Shown piece after piece: positions 52,847-63,410 of a stretch of 64,000 bases of DNA. Location of the stretch: positions 1,116,001 through 1,180,000 of the forward strand of contig NGZR01000008.1 of assembly GCA_002197995.1 (NCBI GenBank), written 5' to 3'. Origin of the DNA: Gaeumannomyces sp. JS-464. Its lineage: Eukaryota; Ascomycota; Sordariomycetes; Magnaporthales; Magnaporthaceae. The notes under the pieces were generated by a model. The model saw only the letters and a list, made by a program, of their open reading frames with translations, was not told the origin of the DNA and did not search any database. Each line of letters starts with the position of its first letter. The first letter of the stretch is position 1. Both the position numbers and the translations under genes were made by a program.

Positions 52847-53223
52847 AGACGGTGGGGAGGACGTCGAGGCTGATAATGAGGGAAACCGAGAGGGGTCTAT
52901 TCCCGGTAGTCGTACAGTGGTACGAAGCGGTTGGGGGAAGTGACTGGAGCACGGAACTAGAGGGTTGTCGCGAGCGGCTGTGGAGTAGCCGTTTGCGGGG
53001 AAGTTGGGAGGTCCGTTTTAGGGTCGACGCTAAACAACCATCGGTGAGTCCGTAATGATTTCAAATTGGCGCACGAACGACAGGGAAAAACCTTGCGCGC
53101 CTGCTGTTCACTAATGACGAGGGTTTCAAGGGTGATAACGTGTCGTTGAAAGGTTGACATGATTGGTGGGGGTGTGTGACTTACACGACCCTCCCCACAA
53201 ATATCGTCCCCACCCTCTCTCCA
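52847..53223. other. spacer between two LTR family 1 copies
   Basis: No gene recognised; a 67-codon plus frame (52852-53055) has no motif. Confidence 0.4.
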
Positions 53224-53448
53224 TTGTGACCCCCAAGGTGTGATCGTGCTTTCACACCCTTGCTGCCCACCGTGGTCAGGCCTTTCTGTCTTTTATTTTC
53301 TCGAAATTGCTGGAACACTTTATATAACGCCGGCCAACCTTTTCGAGAGATTCTGCTTCTTCCAGCATCTCGAGCCCATAGGGAAATTACTACCCAATAC
53401 AGAACTTATCCCTCCAAGCCGCCTTTGGTCCCTTGTTACACTGACCTC
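53224..53448 (-). repeat. divergent LTR family 1-like copy
   Basis: The minus strand begins TGTAACAAGGGACCAAAGG at 53448, with GGCTTGGAGG, GGGCTCGAGATGCT, AGCAGAATCTCTCGA and TTATATAAAG in family order. The 3' end is not clear (TGTGACCCCC at about 53224 on the plus strand is a guess). No target duplication found. Confidence 0.5.
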
Positions 53449-53688
53449 GTGCGACTTGGTTTTAACTATTATTAGCAGCAAGCAACGGGCTTCAAAAACC
53501 AACAGCAGTGGTAGGTCCTTGGACTTACCGGTCGGCCCCACTCGTGGGCCACGCGCCGCTGATAGAGTAAGTCCCTCGTCGGATCCCGCCAGGGACCGAC
53601 CAGCCAGATCATCATTTACGACTTTACCCATCTGTGCGCCGGCGGGCATTGCCCGCTCTCTGCCTTAGCCAGAGGCATATCAAGCAAA
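53449..53688. other. upstream region of the fructosamine-kinase-like pseudogene
   Basis: No gene. Likely 5' leader and promoter, bounded on the left by an LTR copy. Confidence 0.4.
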
Positions 53689-54935
53689 ATGAGTGCTACA
53701 ATCCCGTTCAACGAGGAAAATGGCGAGGTTGATCCTGCAATTATAGAAGGTTGGTCTCCAGCGGGAAATCTAGTGTGTGGCTGCCGGTTATGGGTGTATT
53801 TAAACGCTGGACTAACGATAACACCTTAATAAATAGCACTCCCATCCCTGGAAAGGGTTTTGGATGTTACAAAGTTGGCCGACTCGGCGTGGGCGGCCGC
53901 TCGTCGGATTATCGTGCAGCAGACGGATGGAAAGGAAGAGAGATACTTCGTTAAGGTGATTTATATTTATGCGGGTTATCCCATTAGTGCAAGGGCTAAT
54001 TTTGATCGCAGGTCTCATCTGGCCACCACGGGAGGAACGCGCTTAAGGGCGAGTACGAGGCTACTGCCGCCATCCATGCCATCACCCCGGGGTTTTGCCC
54101 CAAGCCCATCGCCTGGGGCACCTTCCAAGGCGACGAAAATTCGCACTTTTACGTGTGCAAGTACTACGGCTTGGACCCGGTGGCCCGCCCGCCAATGGAG
54201 TCGTTTTGTAAAAATCTGGCTCTTTTGCACTCGAGTCACACTTTTCCGGAGGGAAAGTTCGGCTTTCATTGCGTAACGTACAATGGGAATCTCCCTTAGG
54301 ACAATGCGTGGTGCGACAAATGGGAGGTCTTTTTCGCGCGGGGGCTTAGGCATGTTTTAAACGTGCGCGAGGAAAGGGCCGGGCCGGACTCGGAGCTAAC
54401 CGAACTTCTCCCCGCGCTTTTCGATAAGGTCATCCCCAGGCTTCTAAGGCCTTTGGAGACCGGCGGCCGCAAGCTTGTGCCGTCGTTGGTGCACGGCGAC
54501 CTATGGTGCGGCAACGCTAGTGTCAACAAGGCGACTGATGAAGGCATCATTTATGACCCCTTAAGCTTTTGGGCTTACAATAAGTGCAAGTATTTTTTTT
54601 CCTCGGCTAATTTGAGCCTTTTCGAACAAAATTAACTTTATGGATTTTAACGAACTGGGAAACTGGCGACCGACCCGGAATAACTTCTAACCTTACATTG
54701 GCGTATACCACGCTTATATGCCGAGGTCGGAGCCGATGGGAGATTACGACGGCCGCAATTAACTTTATAGCCTGTATGGCACCACCTCGTTGCATACGAT
54801 CGATTACCCGGGCGCGTTAAAATAACGTTGTGCTAACGTTCGTTTTACGCTTTGCAGGAGGTTTAACCTCCACGCGTTTGCATTATATTGGAAAGACGAG
54901 ACTTACCTCGACCTGTAAAAAGCGTCACCCCATTT
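53689..54935 (+). pseudogene. fructosamine/ketosamine-3-kinase family, dead
   Basis: Exon 1 is 53689-53749 (MSATIPFNEENGEVDPAIIE). The intron at 53750-53836 has a ctaac branch. Exon 2 is 53837-53955 (LERVLDVTKLADSAWAAARR). The intron is 53956-54011. Exon 3 from 54012 reads GRNALKGEYEATAAIHAITP, PGFCPKPIAWGTF, EGKFGFHCVTYNGNLP. A TAG at 54297-54299 follows where family members have Gln. The kinase catalytic motif SLVHGDLWCGNASVNKATDE is present near 54481. Further stops follow: after GNWRPTRNNF near 54690, after MGDYDGRN near 54761, and in RFNLHAFALYWKDETYLDL near 54915. Another intron with a lost AG probably separates SFWAYN from ELGNWRP. All visible stops fit C-to-T or G-to-A change. Intact members phosphorylate sugar-lysine adducts for deglycation. 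Confidence 0.85.
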
Positions 54936-57707
54936 ACCGAAATTTACAAGGCTAATTAAATTAATCGCGACAAAGTTAAAGGTGACATCCGCGCGCTTAT
55001 CGCGAAATATCCAAAGGGGTATGTGGAAAAGGGAAACGGGAGTTAACGATGTTTCGCATTTTTGCCACGGAGAACGCCCACATCTTATCGAAGTTCGTCG
55101 GACCCGTCGTCGACGTGGCCTGTCCCAATCGGTAGCCGATTCCGTACTCGTATTTACGCCTTATTCTCGGGTTTTTGTCATTGGGGTTGTCTGGCAACTT
55201 GTGACCCTGCCGCTGTCGCCTTCGGCCTTGTTTTTGCCCTTTGCCAGTGCCTCCTTATGTAGTGTCCTCGGGCTGGGTGCGTGACGCCTCGGAGGAGGGT
55301 CCGGCCTGGTCGAAGGGTTCGGCGGTGTAATGTTCGAGGCCCTAGTGGCTGTCAAACGAAACGCCGTACAGGAGCCGCGTGTCGGGCAGGCCGTGGCGTT
55401 TGCCCATCAGTGCGAGCCGCTTATCGCTCGCCGTTGGGCGCCTGCGGGGCCCGGGTGACCATGGCGAACCGTCACGCTAGTGATGTTCTTTCCTGGTGAC
55501 GCTTTATGGCTGCCTCGCGCGGGGTCCGGGTGTGGTGACGTTACGCGCAAGGTTCGTTTGCGACGCGCCCTCCGGCCGGCCGCTCGGTCTCTCCTCGTGT
55601 CTGGTGCTGCTCGCGGTGCTTCTCGAGGGGCCGGGGGCCGGAGGGACGTTGGTATGGTAAGGGTGCGCATGCGTGCAAGCCGGGCGGTGCGGTGACTGCT
55701 TGACGGCGCTTGGCTGGCGGCTTTTAGTGATATTGCTTCGGAGATGCTGTCGTGCGTTAACCTGATTTCCAATCGAAACGATGTGACCAGCAGCGACCGG
55801 TTCCACATTTTGCAACCGCCGCGCCGCGCATTTGGGAAACAGTGGGGCAGGCTGAACCGTTATGTAATCGGCCAGCTAGGGTGGATTAGCTGCCCTGCAG
55901 CGCCAGGCGCACGCTGGATGTTATGCCGTTATTAGGAGATCACACGACTGGGCCTTCACGACGACGACGACGATCCGATCGAGGGCGCACTCGCCAAAGG
56001 GCCGTTGCCGGCAATAGGCGGTTGTTGCGCACCACCCGCCTTACCGTCGCGGGGTTCGCGACCGCGGCCGTCACCTTCCAGCCATAATCGACAGCTTCGA
56101 CCAGCGACCCGACCATGGGCGCGTCGGTCAGAGCTGGACTGCATGTGCGCCTAACGGGGTAGGTTTGGCGTTACTGGTTGCGCCGGGCGCGAGATTGTAA
56201 ATGCCCTTCTTTGTTACGACCCTGGGGATTAGGGATTTCGACTAACGACGCTCCACGCGAGACGGCCTTTCGTTTTTAAACGTGCTAGAGGGACTCCGCC
56301 CACATCGACAAGCCTTTACCTCGCCGGGTCCGACTACGACATAACACATCCCTTTTTACTCGATACGCGGGATGCACCTGGCATCGAGCGGCGCCGCGTT
56401 ACAGATCCGCACACGCGGCGGACCGGGTGTTAAAAATGGTCGACCGAAGAGTTTCCCACCCGGATTGGTGGCTGCGTATGGTACCTAGTGCGAGTGGGGA
56501 CCGTAGACCAGCCGTGGTTTGGGCACGTTACCGAGGTGTCACGTTTAGGGTTCTGGTTAGCATCCCTGCTTGGCCATTTGTAACGGGTTGACGCTCCTGG
56601 CCGGGGTAGCGTGATGGTCGCCCTGGCCAGTGGTGCTATAGGCAACGTGATGCCGTCGTGTTGTCCACGTCGGTCGGCCGCGCGCGCCTCGCGACGAACG
56701 AGGGCCAACACGGTTAGAGGGACCACCGGGAGGCGCGTGGGTGTTGGAGCGAGGTGGTTACCGCCTGGCTGCCGTTTGGTTGCAACCTCGTCACCGTCCG
56801 GCCATCGCCGATCCCACCTCTTGCTGGCGCGCGGCGCAGATATCGTGTAAAAAGCGAAACCGAAACGTCGTGGGGGCCGGGCGCGCTGGGTCCTTTTCTT
56901 GCTCGGCCGGCCTGCCTTACAGGGGCGGGTTGCTAGTGCTGTCCAGGTTGTGAGCGGCGAGGGTAGGGGAGGCCACGTTCGCCGGCGGCCACGGGTACAG
57001 TAACGGGCGGGTAAGGCTCGGGGTGGCGTCGATGTCTACATCATCACATTAGAGCATATTAAAGGAGGCGGTCGATGGCGTGGTCGAGGGATCTGTATAA
57101 TTAGCCTGATTACTAATCCGACAGGTTCGCTCCCTGGATCCCCGACGTCGACAACTTTGGCATTTCTCGGGTGCTGTTCCCAACTTCTGCTTCACCCTGG
57201 TGGCTCGACGCCGTGGGCCGCATCCCCTGCTAGATGATCTACGTCGGGTCGCATTCTGATCGAACCCACCTCGAAGTGCGACGCGGATCCGGCCCACGTA
57301 CCTCCTCTACACTCGCGTGGCCTGGGCCTGGCCCTGGTGGCCGGGTTAGCCTGGCTTGCAAGTGGCACGCAGCTACGTAAACGTCCAGCCTACGGTCCCG
57401 GGGCGGCCATGACGGTTAATAACTATGCGGCGCTATAGGTGCAGACCCTTAGCGACGCGTGCGTAATCGAAATGCAACATCCTACCCAAACGAGACCTGC
57501 GCTGGCCGTGATGGTCCGCGGTGGCTTACCTGGTTATCGTGATCTTTGCTGCGTCCGTTATGCGCCTTACGCTTCGGACGGTGGGTCGCGCGCCTGCCTT
57601 GGTGCCCGCTTTCCTGATTAGGTGATCTGCCCCACCGGGCCCACCTACGCCTCTCCCTCCGAATCTCGGCCTGGGATCTCGCTTTAATCTTTTTTTTTCT
57701 CCCCGAC
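54936..57707. other. 2.8 kb without recognised genes
   Basis: GC-rich on the whole with many short overlapping frames on both strands (for example 55407-55808 minus, 57049-57297 minus) and no motif. No inverted repeats or LTR ends were found. It may be an old decayed repeat. Confidence 0.45.
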
Positions 57708-57942
57708 TGTTAATCCACGTGATTTAGCGCGTGCATCCAGAAAGGGCCCACGCCTCGTGGAGCCGCAGGCCCACGGGCCGTGCGCTCCCACGAGCCTACA
57801 AAAGGGGATCTTATGATCCCCTTCCTGTAACTAGATTCTACACAGATATGCATTACTACAAACACCAGTTCCAGATTTATAGATCTTTGTTCTTTCCTTT
57901 TAGGAGATCTCCGTGCTTACAGGAGTACCACTCCTACCAACA
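57708..57942 (-). repeat. solo LTR family 2, inverted copy
   Basis: 235 bp; on the minus strand TGTTGGTAGGAGTGGTACTC to CACGTGGATTAACA. Matches the 11371-11604 copy throughout (ATCTCCTAAAAGGAAAGAAC; CTAGTTACAGGAAGGGGATC). Flanks are CCGAC on the left and CCGGC on the right, a 5-bp duplication with one transition, so this insertion is older than the 11371 one. Confidence 0.88.
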
Positions 57943-58459
57943 CCGGCAATTATTAACCTCCCGACCTTTTTCTAGTTACCATTACGATAACCTCTACCTT
58001 TGCCGCCGTCGTTATCGACGGGCTTTCCTGCTCGTGCCGTGCTGCGCACGAGGCCGACCGGTCCGTCTGGGCGTTATCGCCGCGTTTGCCCGGCCGTCTC
58101 GCGCTACAAGTAGCTCTTCTTCCCATCGTACTCTGCGCGCGCTCCGACCGACGCGCAGACCGCGCCACTGTTAACAACGCCCTACTGACCACGTTTCCGT
58201 TACTCCAGAGCTACAGCCCGAGCCTGCGACTCCGGACCCTCGAACCTCGAGCCTCGAATTCCTACCCATCATCACGTCGATCCGCGTACTCCAGACCACA
58301 GGCCTCGGCCCAATACCTCAAACCCCGAGCTCCAGACCTCGAGATCCAAGCCTCGAGATCATGGCCTCGAACCCAACACCGAGGGTGAGTCTCGCTCGTT
58401 CGACGCCCTGGACAGGCGTGAAGGAGAACCCTTTAGCCCGCTTTTGGGAAGTCACGTGA
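57943..58459. other. CCTCGA-rich low-complexity DNA
   Basis: At 58215-58380 the plus strand has many degenerate copies of ACCTCGAG/CCTCGAA spaced 8-16 bases (CCTCGAACCTCGAGCCTCGA). No gene recognised. Confidence 0.4.
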
Positions 58460-59093
58460 CATTCCCAATCGATTCGTGTCGGACTTTTTAAGCATTAAAA
58501 GATTGTTGTGTATTCCGCCCTTTCTCCCTTTGTTCTCCTGTTCCGTTAAGAGATTGTGTTGGTTTTAGATACACCAGAGAGTGGAAAAAACAGACAATCC
58601 ATTCTCTCGTTTTATAATCTAGGAGAAAGCAGTATGTGGCGACTCGTTTTGGCGCGGTGCCGTCTTTATGGAAGTGTTGGTGCTTGCTTGGTTGGTCTGG
58701 ATGCTCGGTGCGGTTCCAAAACGTAGGACCATGCAGGCGACCAGGGGAAGCGTGGCAGGGGTTTAAATACATAAAAAAGCGAGCGTGCAGTACCCCGGCC
58801 GGGGGGGTCACCGGCTGCACCCGGAATCCCGAAACTGGCTGGGCAGACGTAGCCGGTGGCGCAACAATTGTACTGAAGGTTGCCACTTTCGTGGCAAATT
58901 TCCCGTGGTGGCCCGCTCGTTTTGCGACAGATAGACGTTTCGAGTCGGCCCTGGATGGGAATCCACTGATAACAAGCCAAAGATACATGAACGGACCCCG
59001 GGCGTTTCTTTATATCGAGGATGAAGCTTAAATAAGCGCAAAAACCACAAGGGGGGTTCAAAAAGCCAAAACCGCATAGTATCGAACAGCCCC
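58460..59093 (-). mobile_element. decayed relative of the Harbinger element's left end
   Basis: The minus strand from 59093 reads GGGGCTGTTCGATACTATGC, then GGTTTTGGCTTTTTGAACCC and, 60 bases on, TTCATGTATCTTTGGC and GTGGATTCCCATCC. The complete element at 47493 has GGGCGTGTTCGCCC, GTTTTTGGTTTTTTGACCCC, ATCATGTATCTTTGGCCC and GTGGATTCACATCCC in the same order and spacing. No Myb or nuclease gene remains. The other end was not found. Confidence 0.65.
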
Positions 59094-59301
59094 TAGCTCG
59101 AGAACAAAGCGGCGCTAAGCCTTACTTCCCTTCCCTCCTCCCTTTGCATTCACGACTGCAGGGGACGTTCTTTATTGCGCCATCCCAGCCGAGGCGATCT
59201 TGTTAAACATGATATGCAAAGTCAACATAGAGTCATCGCTGCGCTCTCGTTGATCACTTTCTGGTCCGGCTCCTCCAGTTTTCCAGGTATTGGTGGGCCA
59301 G
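59094..59301. other. short spacer downstream of the amidase gene
   Basis: No gene seen; presumed 3' flank of the minus-strand amidase gene. Confidence 0.4.
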
Positions 59302-61683
59302 TTACGGGCGAGTACAAATCACGACGAGAGCGCTTAGCCACACATCGCTGCCCTTGGAGCTCACAAGGCGAGGGCGGCGGGGAGCTGCTCCGTCTGGGCT
59401 GTGTACTTGGACAGGTAAGGGGTGGTCCCCACTGTGTTTGCGTCAGCGCTTACCCGAAGCCGAACCCAGGGAGTCAGACCTGACGGGTATTATGCGTACC
59501 TGGGATGATGATCTCGGGAGCTCCCGCCATGGTCGACAAGCAGTAGAAGAAGAATCCGACACCGGTGAACTCCTGTGGGCCGGTCTTGTACGTGTCGCGG
59601 TAGTCGGGAACGCCGTTGGTCCAGGGGAGGACCACCAACGTGTCGGACGACCCGTCCTCGGAGGGGCGTAGGAGATGCTCGCCGACCCAGTCCTGGAACA
59701 CCTTCAGGCGCTGCAGGCCCTCGGCATGCTGCTCCTCGGTCAGAGTCGGGAGGTATTTTCTGCCGGGATGTCTGTCAGATAACGGGACCACTCGCGCCGG
59801 CGGCCACAGCGATGCTATGCGTACAGTTTGAAGCGGATCTGGGGGTGGAGGATCGGTGGTTCCCCCGTTTCGGCCTCGTATTCCCTGACAAAGGGCTTGA
59901 GGGTGCGCTCCCATTGATCCGGGTTCGCGGTCCACTCCCAGGTGTGGAGGAAGTATTCGCCGAGCGTCCCGTTCGCCCTGTCGGGTCGGTGTTTCTCCCA
60001 CAGCTCCTCGAGGCTAATCTCGGTTCTGTAGATGCCCAGATGGTTCTCGAGCCGAGATATGAATTTTTCAAAGACCTCCTGGCTGGGCTGATGCGTTACG
60101 GGCCAGTAGTCTGTTGGGTAGAGAAGTCTGGTTGGCTTTTTCGACGGGAGCTCCAGTCAATCGCCGTGGCTTTTAAGGAGCGGAAAGAACGAGTTACCTT
60201 GACTTTGGCCGGCTCGACCCCAGGGTTACCATACATAGCTCTTGCAAGCGCGTGGAAGTCTCCAGCTGTTCGAGCAAAACCTCCGATGGTGTCATAATGT
60301 CTGGAAACCAGGTCCGTTTAATAACACTTCGAGCCTCTGCTCTTCAGCTCTTGAGGGAGCGTGATGATAGCTGGATGGGGCCACTCACGGACTGTATGAT
60401 ATTACTCCTTCAACATCTGTGGCACCCAGGGATGGGCGCATGCCAAACAGTCCCTGAGCGGCCGCCGGGGCCCTGATACTCCCAAGTGCTAAGTTTAAGT
60501 ACCATGGATGTTAGCAAGGGTTTTTTAAGGGTACTCGTTTATAGAGGATCAGTAGGGGCACAAACTGTCTGTGCCAAGGGAGAAGTCCAGCCAATCATAG
60601 GAGGCAATGGCGGCGGCGCTCCCCGTGCTGCTCCCGCTCGTCGTCAAGTACCCATCCCTCGGGGGTTAAAGGGCGCATGATAGTCGACGTAGTCTGACGT
60701 GGGCCACTCTGAGTCCGCGAACTGAGAGGTCTTCAACTTCCCAACGACGACGAAGCCGAGGTCGATCAGCTGTTGGACAATCTCTGCGTTGCTCTTCCGT
60801 GGTGGGTAAAAGGACGTGTAGGCCCGGGAGCCAGCGCCAGTTCTGAGCCCCTTCAGGTCCATAATGTCCTTAATTGCTATCCGAACGCCAGCGTACGGTC
60901 TCTCCTCGGACCTGGTAAAGCGCAGGCGAGATGGCACAGCGACGCTCAGTACGCCTGGGTACTCTTCGCCATAGGCTGCTGAATCAAGGGACCGGAAGCT
61001 GCCGTTGTCATGCAAGGAGGAAGTATCAGCGATTTTTCTTTTTGTATAACCCTCGCACAGACAGGAAAGCCGAATATACATCTCTTACGCGTCATCCCCG
61101 GCTGGGATAGTAGTGACGATGAAAGCCCCAGCCGTGTCTGGGTAAAGTCGGTATGCCAGGAATAGGCGACCATTTTGCAAGAAATATGGGCCTTGGGGGA
61201 GCAATCGCTCCATGTCGTGGACGCAATGAGTGTATACACTGCGTGACCCTATGCTACCAGCGAAATGGGCACTCGACTCCCAAATGTCGCAACCGCCCGC
61301 TTCTTCGGTTATCTGGAGGACAATCGAGCTAAAAAATTCGGGGCACCAAACGTCGTCGCCTATACCAAACTGGTCGACTATGTCCCTGAGTTGGTCGGGG
61401 CTTGGTGGTATGTTCGGGACGGTCAGGACGGTGCAAGGTTCCGCCACCTGGCCGCCTCCGAACGGCCCGGCTTGGCGAAAGTAGCGGCTTTTCCCGGAAA
61501 TGTCAGCGCTAAGTGTGGGAGGATGGCGACGAGCTAAAAGTCCCTAAGAAAAGGTTATCGTACTTCATCGGGGGTATGCATATGGTACGCCACCTTTCCC
61601 AGTCGGATGACGGCGGAGAAATCCGGCGTTACAGATCCCACCCCTAACGCGAACAGGAGCATTAGAGGCGAAAAAACGGACAT
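59302..61683 (-). CDS. amidase-signature enzyme (Arp1-type), eight exons, two frameshifts
   Basis: Minus-strand exons: 61683-61564 (signal-like [16 protein letters not shown]; join to the next exon uncertain), 61508-61089, 60998-60566, 60488-60389, 60300-60198, 60150-59825, 59759-59500, 59431-59361. Introns of 47-90 bp have GT/AG and join in phase from exon 2 on. The N-terminal part ([20 protein letters not shown]) is the Arp1-like domain. The amidase part has [13 protein letters not shown] (catalytic Lys), [17 protein letters not shown] (cis-Ser) and [17 protein letters not shown] (nucleophile Ser, across an intron). A one-base loss in a G run near 60662 breaks the frame before DGYLTTSG. Another near 59363 ends the protein early; the shifted frame continues [13 protein letters not shown] to 59302. 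All catalytic residues survive, so it is either freshly dead or carries sequencing indels. Substrate unknown; such enzymes hydrolyse amides. Confidence 0.85.
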
Positions 61684-62736
61684 GGCGACGAATGACGGAA
61701 TATTCTTTGGTGAACCTCGAAGCTTCTCGAGGAGAAACAGTGGAGGCGGAGGGATTTGCTTGAAATTTGTAGACGATGGGGACTTGGGCGGCTCCGCAGC
61801 GCGCAGATGTAGGTGCCGCTGCAGCACCAGCCGGTCTCAGTGGCTTAGATTGCTTACCCATTCCAGCCGCCCGGCCCCACAACACAAGCGCACAGGGCAT
61901 GCACTTGCATTGTGGGGGCAGGGCGGCTTTATGTGAGCAAAAACGGCTGTGGATTATGATTGGTTGAAAATTTGCGGATGCAAACGTGGAGAAAAAAGCG
62001 ACTTCTACGACACGTGCGAAAGATCCAGATTAAGAGGTCGGGAAGGGGAGCTGTGAGAGCTGAGGCGATGGCCACGTTGGCATCGCGCTGCTGCAGCTGG
62101 CGCTTCGCCAGGCCCTGGCGAAAGGCCCGCACTTTGGGCGCTCGTCGCTTGAATGGTCTATGGTACTTCTGCGTCCAGCAATATGATATTGGGTGTTTGG
62201 ATAAAAGCGTAGGCTTTGCGGAAACCGAAGGAACTGGCTCCTCTGAGGTGGGGGTGACTGCTTCGCGGGACCAACAAGGGCGAGGGGATGAGTCGCCCCT
62301 GCTGCGGGCTTTCGGCCGCCGCGGTTTGAAAAAAGGCTGAAAGGTGCTTTGGTACCTTGTTTGCTGGGGTTGATCGGCACGCCAAAAGGGATTGTGGGTC
62401 CAAGAAAGGGCTTGCGCGCTAATCTAAACAGGAACAGCGGACAGCGGACTCGTCAACCCCACCCGATGCACTTTAAACGCTTCTTCACTCGGACTTGGGG
62501 TGGCATCGCCGCTGCCTTCCTAATTCGGAAGAAAGTCCATGCGCGTTGCTTTGAAATTGTGGATACCACGTCGCGGCTGCACGCCCACCTGACCCGCGCA
62601 CGACGATCACACCGCACAGTGGGAAAAGGTGCTCGTTTATCAGAAGCAAGCAGATATGGGTAGCATCGACGCCACCATGCATCCCGTCGCTTTGGTCCCT
62701 TTTTCATCCGTGAACTCAATGCGTGTCTAGGGTAAG
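61684..62736. other. spacer, promoter side of the amidase gene
   Basis: Short overlapping frames (61960-62340 plus, 62030-62380 minus) without motifs. Nothing else recognised. Confidence 0.4.
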
Positions 62737-62906
62737 TGTCAGAGGTGGCCTGGAGTCACGTGGGTGGCAACTGGTGCCCCACAGCTCTAGGCCTATGCAC
62801 TGGCCCTAGTATTTTGGCCTGCGCGCGCCCTAGCCCGCGATCCAGTAGAGTAGCCAAGCAACAATCACCAATCACTTTGGGTGCCTGTCGTCGCGCACCT
62901 CCATCA
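62737..62906 (+). repeat. 170-bp LTR-like repeat (family 3), copy C, perfect TSD
   Basis: From TGTCAGAGGTGGCCTGGAG to CGCACCTCCATCA. GTAAG flanks both sides (62732-62736 and 62907-62911), a perfect 5-bp duplication. Nearly identical to copy A at 33695. Confidence 0.92.
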
Positions 62907-63410
62907 GTAAGCGAATTGTGAAATAAAAAGCAAATGGAAAGGACAAGACTGTCGACATCGACAAGCAAGTCAATGGCAGGCCGCGTGCATGCTTCCAACA
63001 GTTTATTTATTTTATCCTTTTAGGTGCCGTTTGGTTGCTGTTTACGGGTAAAGCAGGTACCAGAAGATGTTGTGACCACAAAAAGGAACCCGTAGAATGT
63101 ACTGCCAAACCTCTGTCGACTGGCGACTTTCGTTCAGTCACAAACCCTATCTAGATCGGGCGCAGTCGTCTAGCGGCTGTGACGTAGCCGCCGATGATTG
63201 GTTCCTACAGGGTTAAGGAGGCGCCAGCCTGCAGCACTGGCGCGCAAATCCCGCATCCGGCAGCACTCTGGCACATCAAGTGAAAAGAGACGACAAAGCG
63301 TGGCAGGGCATAAGGGAGAAAAGTGAAAACAAAGTGGGCGTGCCAGGTGGGAATTGTTGCACGGATTGATACGCACAGATCTCTTCTGGCTATATTCCTT
63401 TGCAACAGAT
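62907..63410. other. spacer left of the DapA-family relic
   Basis: Contains GGTGCCGTTTGGTTGC at about 63025 and CTGCCAAACCTC at about 63103, which could be imperfect ends of a small inverted-repeat element. No gene recognised. Confidence 0.35.

Noticed and set aside
55407..55808. 133-codon minus frame and many others in 55-57.6 kb
   Set aside because: Arg/Ala/Pro-rich shadows in GC-rich DNA that are open on several strands at once, without motifs.
58215..58380. CRISPR-like or satellite array of CCTCGA units
   Set aside because: Units are very short, irregularly spaced and degenerate; no constant repeat with unique spacers. No CRISPR array was seen anywhere in the window.
58488..58988. 166-codon minus-strand frame
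   Set aside because: Covers the decayed Harbinger end; the sequence is explained by similarity to the noncoding end of the complete element.
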